Source of the DNA: Methylobacterium sp. BTF04
GTDB lineage: Bacteria > Pseudomonadota > Alphaproteobacteria > Rhizobiales > Beijerinckiaceae
Reading direction: 5' to 3'
NCBI RefSeq assembly: GCF_010692745.1
Contig: NZ_JAAHTB010000039.1
Coordinates: forward strand, 1 to 41,266
Length of the DNA stretch: 41,266 nt
This document shows, one piece after another, positions 1-5,935 of this stretch; position 1 is the stretch's first letter, and every line of letters begins with the position of its first letter. The position numbers were made by a program, and so were the translations under genes. The notes below the pieces were generated by a model. That model was given only the letters and a program-made list of their open reading frames with translations. It did no database searches and was not told where the DNA came from.

Positions 1-226
1 GTGCCTTGATCCGCTCGCGTTCGTCCGTGCTCGGGCCGCCCCGCAGACCCTTGTCTCGCTCGGACTGACGGATCCAGTTCCGGAGCGTCTCGCCCGAGCA
101 GCCGATCTTGGCCGCGATCGAGCTGATTGCCGCCCATTGCGAGGCATGCTCGCTTTGGTGGTCCACGACCATCCGCACCGCGCGGGCACGGACCTCAGGA
201 GAATACGGTGGGGTTCGCTTCGTCAT
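1..226 (-). CDS. IS3-family transposase OrfA, N-terminal part (runs off the window)
   Basis: Reading from an ATG at 226, the minus strand gives about 75 residues starting MTKRTPPYSPEVRARAVRMV, then a helix-turn-helix around SIAAKIGCSGETLRNWIRQ, and a charged segment (TDERERIKA) that in the family leads into the leucine-zipper part of OrfA. This is the typical DNA-binding half of an IS3 transposase, which acts with OrfB through programmed frameshifting. A GAGAGGAT ribosome-binding site lies just upstream. The end of the gene and all of orfB are outside the window. It lies antisense to the interrupted Tn7-like transposase gene. Confidence 0.88.
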   Translation of the reverse strand, partial: MTKRTPPYSPEVRARAVRMVVDHQSEHASQWAAISSIAAKIGCSGETLRNWIRQSERDKGLRGGPSTDERERIKA

Positions 227-247
227 GGCTCCATCCTCTCAGGAGTT

Positions 248-276
248 GGAGCCTCCGGGAAACCCGGGGCGGTTCA
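248..276. repeat. Terminal inverted repeat of the IS3 element
   Basis: The outer 29 bases of the element (on the minus strand TGAACCGCCCCGGG, followed by TTTCCCGGAGGCTCC) look like a typical IS3 terminal inverted repeat, GC-rich and internally palindromic (CCCGGGTTTCCCGG). The partner repeat is outside the window, so the assignment rests on resemblance and on the abrupt change to transposase coding sequence at 277. Confidence 0.7.
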
Positions 277-1737
277 ATCCTCGATTACGTCCTGATCGAC
301 TCCACCGTCGTGGACGGCTGGTGTGTGCTCGACGACTATCGCGACGACATGATCCCGGCCGGCCGCCCGACCCTGACGTTCGCGATGGACCTCTACTCGC
401 GAACGATCCTTGCTGCGGTGCTGACCTACGAGCCGCCATCGATCTACACGATCATGAGCTGCGTGCAGCTTCTGACGACGCCGAAGCTCGCCCTGGCCGC
501 GGCGTTTCCGGAGTTCGCGGACCTGTGGGCCGACAAGCATGGAAAGCCGGACACGATCATCGTCGACAATGCCTTGGAGCAAGTCGGCGTGTCGTTCCAG
601 GATGCCTGCGAGGACGCCGGCATCAACGTCCTGTGGGCGCCGGTCAAGAACCCGGAGTACAAGGCGCCGGTCGAGCGCCTGTTCGGGACCTTCAACAAGA
701 AGCTGTTCCACAAGCTAGCCGGGGGCGTGCCGCTGCCGCCGAACCTGATGAAGCAGATGGGCCTCGACCCGTCCAAGGATGCCACGACGACCCGTTCGCA
801 GCTGGAGGGGCTGATCCACCAGACCATCCGCGACAGCTACCAGTACGAGGAACACGCAGGCATCCAGGCCGCACCGGAAACCCTATGGCGGCGGGGTCTC
901 GCCAAGCGGCGCGAGATCATCGACGACGTCAATTTCCTGGCGTCGGCCTTCGGGACGACGGATACAGCCCTACTGACGCGCGAAGGCATCCGCTTCAAGG
1001 GAATGCGCTTCCACGACCCGGTCGTGACCTCGAAGCTGCTGAACGACCTTGCCCACCGTACCGCGAAGCGGGGCCGTCGAAAGGGCAGCGCCACGGCCCT
1101 AGTCAAGATCAAGTACAACCCCGCGGACATCAGCCAGATCTCGGTGTGGAACGACGAGGCCAAGCCCACGAAGGGATACGAGATCCTACCCAACCTCGAC
1201 GCCCGGTACACCCGGGGCGGGCTCGGCACCTGGCATCACGAGCGCGTCAAGGAGTGGGCAAATGCCGAGGGACTCCCGTTCTCGACCGATGACGAACGCT
1301 GGGATGCGCGCAATCGCCTTCGCATCGTCATCGACAACTCCGCCCCCAAGGCCAAGTTCGCCGCCATGCGCCGCAAGCGCAGGTTGCTCGAACCGCCGAA
1401 GCCCGCACTGACGGGAAACCTGGTGGTGCACGGCACCGTGGTGCCGGGTGTTCTCGCGGCGCGCCCGTCCGATGTTCCGGTGACCCTTCCGGCGCACGCC
1501 CGCGAGGGAGACGGCATTCCGGAGAAGGGGCCTCGTCGCGGCGGCAAGAAGGCAGAGCGTACGGCAGCGGAGACCCGGGCAAGAAAGAAGGCTGAAAGAG
1601 ACTCTCAGTCATCATCCGCCACTCCCGCTGGGAAAAAGGCTGCGTCGGCGATGGACGCGAGCTTCGACCTGGAAGACGCCGATGCCTACGCCGCCGATTA
1701 CGAGCGCCGGATGCAAGAGCTCAAGCGCAGTAAGTGA
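277..1737 (+). pseudogene. tnsB: Tn7-like DDE transposase (TnsB/TniA type), 5' part cut off by IS3
   Basis: This is the Mu/TnsB-type DDE recombinase that cuts and joins the transposon ends. Coding begins directly at the IS3 edge: Asp of LIDST at 298-300, Asp of IIVDN at 565-567 and Glu of PVERLFG at 673-675 give a D,D(35)E triad. A Mu-type beta-barrel region follows, then a long Lys/Arg/Ala-rich tail ending RRMQELKRSK. In TnsB proteins the tail contacts the ATPase. The N-terminal DNA-binding domains that read the end repeats are missing; they should lie on the other side of the IS element. An open frame does run upstream into the IS, but those residues are antisense IS sequence. The fragment is about 486 codons, while intact relatives are about 550-700, so the gene was whole before insertion and is presumably non-functional now. 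tnsC follows after 12 bases. Confidence 0.88.
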
Positions 1738-1749
1738 CGGAGCCATGCC

Positions 1750-2721
1750 ATGACGATGATCGATCATATCGCCCACGCCAAGCATGAATTTCGGTTGTTC
1801 AGGCTACCGAACTCGCGCGTTCAGCGTATCACGCGGGAGATCGAAATCATGCGGAAGGTTGGCAAGCTCTCTCGGGAAGCCTGGGAAAAGAAGGGCATGC
1901 GTGGCAAGCGCATCCCCCAGAAGTATCTCGCCATCATCGGTCCATCCGGCTCCGGGAAGAGCACCTGCGTGCAAACGTACGTCGAAACCATGATGGAAAA
2001 CGAGATTCTCGATGACGAGGTGCGACCGGTCGTCCATGTTACCCTATCTTCGCAATCGAACACGAAGTCTCTCGGTCAGGACATTCTTGAAGAATATGAA
2101 GATCCCGAGTTCGAGAAGGGTATCGCGAGGAGCCTGCTAAAGCGCGCAAGCAACGCCATGGAACTAGCGCGGACCGATGTCCTCGTGCTGGATGAGTTTC
2201 ATCATCTCATTAACAAGGATCCGGGTGGTGGAACGGCGTGGAGCGTAACCGAGACGATCAAGCGGATGCTCATCAGGGGAGCCTGCCCACTGATTTTTAT
2301 CGGCACCGAGGATGCAGCGCCTCTCTTGACCCATAACAACCAATTCTCGGAACGGGTCTACGCTCCAATTTTCATCAAGCCGCTGAGTTGGAATTTGGCC
2401 ATCGAGCGAAACGAGTTCCGTGATCATTGCATCGGTTTTGATACGAAGCTTGTGGAGCACGGTATTTTCTCCCGGAAGTCAGGGCTTCTTACCGGGGACA
2501 TCCCTGCCTGCATGTATGATGTCAGTGAAGGTGTGATCGGGACTGCCTCGAATGTTTTCGAGGTTGCGACGGTCTTTGCCATCGAGAGGGAAGCGGACTG
2601 CATCGAGCGCGAGGATCTCGATAAGGCCGTCGAGGAATGGGCCATTCCCTTGAACAAGACGACCCATAACGCCTTTCGGCACGGTGTGAGGACGATCCAG
2701 GAAAGGGGGAAGGCGACGTGA
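1750..2721 (+). CDS. tnsC: Transposition AAA+ ATPase (TnsC/TniB family)
   Basis: This is the AAA+ regulator that links the target-site protein (TniQ) to the transposase. Of 323 residues, Walker A is GPSGSGKST at residues 64-72 and Walker B is VLVLDEFHHL around 144-152, with Asp148 and Glu149. A sensor-type segment, PLIFIGTEDA, follows. The length fits TniB (about 300) and is shorter than Tn7 TnsC (about 555). The ATG at 1750 is preceded by GGAG at suitable spacing, and the gap to the transposase stop is 12 bases, so the genes form an operon. GC content is visibly lower than in the flanking chromosome. No disruption is seen, so this protein could still be made if a promoter survives, for example one inside the IS element. 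Confidence 0.92.
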   Translation: MTMIDHIAHAKHEFRLFRLPNSRVQRITREIEIMRKVGKLSREAWEKKGMRGKRIPQKYLAIIGPSGSGKSTCVQTYVETMMENEILDDEVRPVVHVTLSSQSNTKSLGQDILEEYEDPEFEKGIARSLLKRASNAMELARTDVLVLDEFHHLINKDPGGGTAWSVTETIKRMLIRGACPLIFIGTEDAAPLLTHNNQFSERVYAPIFIKPLSWNLAIERNEFRDHCIGFDTKLVEHGIFSRKSGLLTGDIPACMYDVSEGVIGTASNVFEVATVFAIEREADCIEREDLDKAVEEWAIPLNKTTHNAFRHGVRTIQERGKAT

Positions 2722-2761
2722 GCCCGACGCGCGGACGAGATCCGATGCCGCGGGGAAGTCG

Positions 2762-4720
2762 ATGACCGGCCGCAATGCACGAGGGAGACGTCAGCCGACG
2801 GTCATGTTCCGTGCGGACCCGCCTCCGATCCCGGGCGAGAGTTTGCTCGGTTTGATCGCCCGAACGGCGGCACGCAACCTGTACCCCTCACTGCTGACCC
2901 TGATCCGGCTTGCAGAGGTGGAGGGCGGGGTCGCATCGAGCGTGACCTCGACCCTGACGCTCGGCGAGGCGGAAAGGCTCGCCTATGTCCTGAAGGTTCC
3001 GGCGGAAGCGGTTGTCTCGCGGGTCCACCCAGTTGTCGCCATGCCCGAACGCGAGGGTGAGTTCATCGATTTTTACGGGGTGAGCCTGCGTAGCCAATAT
3101 CGGCAGAAGCAGTACAGACGGGTCTCGCCGCTCGCGCTCCGCCTTTCCGCCCACCACCGCTCAGTTCACGACCTGGCGACGTTCTCGTTTTGCCCGGAGA
3201 CGTGGGAGACGCTGATCGACCGGTGTCCCGTCTGTGACCTTCAACTGGAGTGGTTCGCCACGCGAGGTGTCTGCTACTGCGACAGATGCCTGGATGAGGA
3301 CGACAACCCGACCACCGACCTACGGGATCACCCTCAGCCGAAGGTCGAGGTCGAGGATGAGGCGGCCCTCAGGTTCTTGACCGATCTGGTCAACCCCAGT
3401 GTCGATCTACGGGAGAAGGCACTCAGGAACGTCGACCCGGCGCTGAGCTCCTTCGCGGCCGGGGACCTGTTCGAGATCGCCATCGTCCTCGGCAGATGCC
3501 TCACCACCCCGTCCGACTACCACCCCGTCAGCATCATGCCGATGCGGGGTCCCAAGGATTGCGAGTTCCTCACTCCGCGCTTGTTGTCGGTGCTGGGGCG
3601 GACCCTCATGGAGTGGCAGGAGGGGATCGGCAAGCTATGCGAGACGGCACGACTCAAGGCGTCCGAGCGCCCGGTCCTCCTCGGCATGTTCAAGGAAATC
3701 GGCCATCTCAGGAACGCTTCCTGGGAGCGCTCCCTGTCGCCGGATGCCCGCAGGGCCGTCCGGGAGGCGATCGCCGAGGACATGAGACGTACGGCCGACG
3801 ATCAGGCGCCCAACCTTCGGAAGCGTGCTTTCCGCCACCGGGGGGACCTCATCGACACGATGGAGGCGGCACGCATCCTGGGCGTGAAGCACGCCCTGAT
3901 GCCGAGGCTCGCCGCCAAGGGGGCTGTGATGGCCCTCCGTCATGCCGGTGCGGACCGTGCCCTGACACTCTATGACCGCGCGGAGATCGAGGCCGTCGCC
4001 GAGGTGAAGCGGGACATGACCGAGGCGACGAAGGTCGCCAGGGCCGTAGGGCTACCCGTCGAGGCGCTTGAGACGCTCGCGGAGGCCGGGTTGATCCTGC
4101 GTGCCGACGGGCCGGCGCTCCTCCTCGGTTCGCACACGCTTTATTATCGTCAGTCCTCCGTCGACGGACTCACGCAGGCAATCTTCGGCAACACGGTCCC
4201 CCCAAGGCCGGGAAGCCGGATGCGGCCCATGTTTTCCGTGTTGAATCAGTTGCCTCCCGGCGACAAGCCGTGGCTCGATATCGTCCTGGCCCTTCTATCG
4301 GGCGAGCTCGAAACCAGCACCGATGGCAACCCGCATATCACCAGGCTGTTCGTCGACGAGAGCCAACTCAGGTCGCTCGTTGCCTCTCAGGGTAGTGAGA
4401 ACGACACCGCTGGGGACGATGATATCGCGCTCGCCTACCGCGAGGTGGCTCCGCTGATCGGGATGCCGGCACCGAACGTCACTTGGCTGGTCGCGGCCGG
4501 CCTCCTGGGGGAGGGGGCGACTGGGAAGCGGTGCATCACCAAGCGCCACGTGCGGGACTTCAACGATACCTACGCCAGCACGGCCGAAGTTGCCCGAGCA
4601 CTGAAGATCAGCTCCAGGGCGGTGAAGCCTCATCTCGCCTCCAAGGGCATCCTACCGGCGGCAGCCCTGCACAACGGCAACCGCTTCGTCTGGAGGCGAA
4701 GCGAGGCGCTCGGCGGCTGA
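2762..4720 (+). CDS. tniQ: Large TniQ/TnsD-family target-selection protein
   Basis: This is the DNA-binding protein that chooses the insertion site for Tn7-like transposons. Of 652 residues, the N-terminal TniQ domain starts PPIPGESLLGLIARTAARN, followed by a zinc-binding region (Cys144, CPVC 155-158, CDRC 173-176). The C-terminal half holds four similar helix-turn-helix-like segments at about residues 367-390, 424-446, 561-583 and 609-631. Each follows a pattern like EVARxLGxxxxxVxxLxAxGLL. The length resembles or exceeds TnsD (508) and is well above Tn402-type TniQ (about 400), which fits a dedicated-site reader. The ATG at 2762 has GGGGAAG just before it. It is the last gene of the operon before the repeat-bearing transposon end. 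The TniQ assignment is firm; the function of the C-terminal modules is inferred. Confidence 0.9.
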   Translation: MTGRNARGRRQPTVMFRADPPPIPGESLLGLIARTAARNLYPSLLTLIRLAEVEGGVASSVTSTLTLGEAERLAYVLKVPAEAVVSRVHPVVAMPEREGEFIDFYGVSLRSQYRQKQYRRVSPLALRLSAHHRSVHDLATFSFCPETWETLIDRCPVCDLQLEWFATRGVCYCDRCLDEDDNPTTDLRDHPQPKVEVEDEAALRFLTDLVNPSVDLREKALRNVDPALSSFAAGDLFEIAIVLGRCLTTPSDYHPVSIMPMRGPKDCEFLTPRLLSVLGRTLMEWQEGIGKLCETARLKASERPVLLGMFKEIGHLRNASWERSLSPDARRAVREAIAEDMRRTADDQAPNLRKRAFRHRGDLIDTMEAARILGVKHALMPRLAAKGAVMALRHAGADRALTLYDRAEIEAVAEVKRDMTEATKVARAVGLPVEALETLAEAGLILRADGPALLLGSHTLYYRQSSVDGLTQAIFGNTVPPRPGSRMRPMFSVLNQLPPGDKPWLDIVLALLSGELETSTDGNPHITRLFVDESQLRSLVASQGSENDTAGDDDIALAYREVAPLIGMPAPNVTWLVAAGLLGEGATGKRCITKRHVRDFNDTYASTAEVARALKISSRAVKPHLASKGILPAAALHNGNRFVWRRSEALGG

Positions 4721-4737
4721 GGCGTTTCCCGCCCGGC

Positions 4738-4822
4738 CGTTCGATCTTATCGGGTAAGCTCATCGAAGATCGCTTCGCCGTTATCCTGTGCGCCCAGCGA
4801 AGATCGCTTCGACCTTGATCAG
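4738..4822 (+). repeat. Inner cluster of three transposase-binding-like repeats
   Basis: Three degenerate copies lie in the same direction shortly after tniQ, starting near 4738 (partial, TTCGATCTTATCGGGTA), 4769 (ATCGCTTCGCCGTTATCCTG) and 4803 (ATCGCTTCGACCTTGATCAG). Starts are about 31 and 34 bases apart, roughly three helical turns. They match the unit found at the outer end (5128-5362). They are either the innermost binding sites of the same end or remnants of an older end. Confidence 0.7.
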
Positions 4823-5127
4823 GACGCAGGCGGGGAAGGCCCCGGCGTCCGGCCTTGGGCGCTGTTGTGTTCGGGCGGTGGGTCGGTGGTTGGCCGGGTA
4901 TGCCAGCGGAACCCGGGGAAGAAGCCACCCGCAAATGACCAGCCCTTTGGCGACGGACCTTCTCCCGGATCTGTCGTCACGGTCATCCCCCAAGCGCAGC
5001 CCCTCTTCACCAAGTTCGAGCGTTCCGCCCGTCGGCTCGCCATGGCCTGATCGCGCAGGAATGCCGGTCGGGGGCAGGCTGACGAGGGCCATGTCATCGG
5101 CTCGCCCTTGGCCTGGAAGCCAACCGA
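4823..5127. other. Gene-free spacer inside the transposon end
   Basis: About 300 bases lie between the two repeat clusters. Short open frames exist on both strands, but none has a ribosome-binding site, a recognisable domain or a convincing start. No repeat unit, tRNA or strong hairpin was seen. It may be a decayed cargo fragment. Confidence 0.5.
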
Positions 5128-5362
5128 ATTCGCTTCGCTCTTATTCGGTGCCCCTGCAGGCATCGCTTCGATGTTATTCGGGACACTGATTTTTGCGCAG
5201 GGCGCGGGGGGCGTCGGAAGAAGCCTCATGACGAGCGGGATTTTCGAGGCTTCGCCGTTATCCCGGAAAACGGCGTTTCGGATCGCTGTTATCCGGGAAA
5301 CGACTTCGGTCTTATCCGGACCTCAGAGCGGAAAATCGCTTCGCTCTTTTTCGGTCACGACA
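5128..5362 (+). repeat. Outer cluster of transposase-binding-like repeats and transposon terminus
   Basis: Six same-direction degenerate copies of a unit of about 20-22 bases (consensus close to ATCGCTTCGCTGTTATCCGG) start near 5128, 5162, 5243, 5276, 5301 and 5333. Spacing is 25-34 bases apart from one larger gap. The last copy runs into CGGTCACGACA and stops at 5362. Read inward this terminus is TGTCGTGACCG, matching the TGT...ACA ends of Tn7/Tn402-like elements. An array of direct sites ending in such a terminus is the usual design of a Tn7-like end. If a 5-base target duplication exists it would be GTAGA (5363-5367), to be matched at the other end outside the window. Confidence 0.78.
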
Positions 5363-5377
5363 GTAGATCCGGTCCGG

Positions 5378-5935
5378 TCAGCCGGTGAAGCGGAAGAACG
5401 CCACCGCCGTGTCGCCGTAGACCCGGCGCTCCCGCTCCGAGAACCCCGGCGGCGGGACGACCTGGACGTTGGCCGCCTCCTCCACCACCGCGAGTGCATC
5501 GGGGGCGAGCCAGCCCCCTTCGGCCGCACTCTTGAGGGCGGCCGGCGCGAGGTCCCGGCCATAGGGCGGGTCGCAGAACACCAGCGTGAAGGTGCCGCTG
5601 GTGCCCACCGGGCCGAGCTTGGTGGCGTCACGGCGGAACAGGCGCGTCTTGCCCTCGCAGCCGAAGGCCTCGATGTTTTCGCGGATCAGCCCGCGCGCCT
5701 CCGCCCCCTCGTCGACGAGGAGCGCATAGGCCGCTCCGCGCGACAGGGCCTCGAAGCTGAGCGCCCCGGTGCCGGCGAACAGGTCGATCACCCGCGCCTG
5801 CGCCACCGCATCGTCATAGGCGTGGGCGAGCACGTTGAAGAGCGCCTCGCGCAACCGGTCCGAAGTCGGGCGGATCGCGTCGGTCTTCGGTGTGGCGAGG
5901 CGGCGACCGGAGTAGTCGCCGCCGACGATCCTCAC
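5378..5935 (-). CDS. rsmD: 16S rRNA (guanine(966)-N(2))-methyltransferase RsmD
   Basis: This is the SAM-dependent methyltransferase that modifies G966 of 16S rRNA during small-subunit assembly. Of 185 residues, the start MRIVGGDYSGRRL is typical of RsmD, with SAM-binding motif DLFAGTGALSFEALSRGA from residue 51 and catalytic DPPYG at 122-126. It starts with GTG at 5935 and overlaps the rluB stop by four bases (GTGA), so the two are translationally coupled. Its stop codon is only 15 bases from the inferred transposon terminus at 5362. The gene is intact, as expected if the element inserts harmlessly just beyond its 3' end. Confidence 0.95.
   Translation of the reverse strand: MRIVGGDYSGRRLATPKTDAIRPTSDRLREALFNVLAHAYDDAVAQARVIDLFAGTGALSFEALSRGAAYALLVDEGAEARGLIRENIEAFGCEGKTRLFRRDATKLGPVGTSGTFTLVFCDPPYGRDLAPAALKSAAEGGWLAPDALAVVEEAANVQVVPPPGFSERERRVYGDTAVAFFRFTG

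Larger units (their letters stand above)
1..276 (-). mobile_element. IS3-family insertion sequence, orfA-side end (partial)
   Basis: The sequence up to 276 reads on the minus strand as the start of an IS3-family element: an outer end beginning TGAACCGCCCCGGG, a short leader, then orfA. The remainder, including orfB (the DDE integrase), lies before base 1. The boundary at 276 is placed because the TGAACCGCC terminus ends there and because transposase coding sequence resumes at 277. IS3 elements usually duplicate 3-4 target bases, so the first bases after 276 (ATC or ATCC) should recur on the far side. That side is not visible. Confidence 0.85.

Noticed and set aside
127..276. N-terminal extension of the transposase frame
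   Set aside because: These 50 codons are antisense to IS3 orfA and its terminal repeat; real transposase sequence starts at 277.
4819..5229. A 136-residue minus-strand frame in the transposon end
   Set aside because: It spans the end repeats, has no ribosome-binding site and no family resemblance.
1..5362. CRISPR-associated transposon
   Set aside because: No cas gene, CRISPR repeat or guide-like sequence is visible in the element part shown. The large TniQ favours protein-guided targeting, although the far side of the element is unseen.
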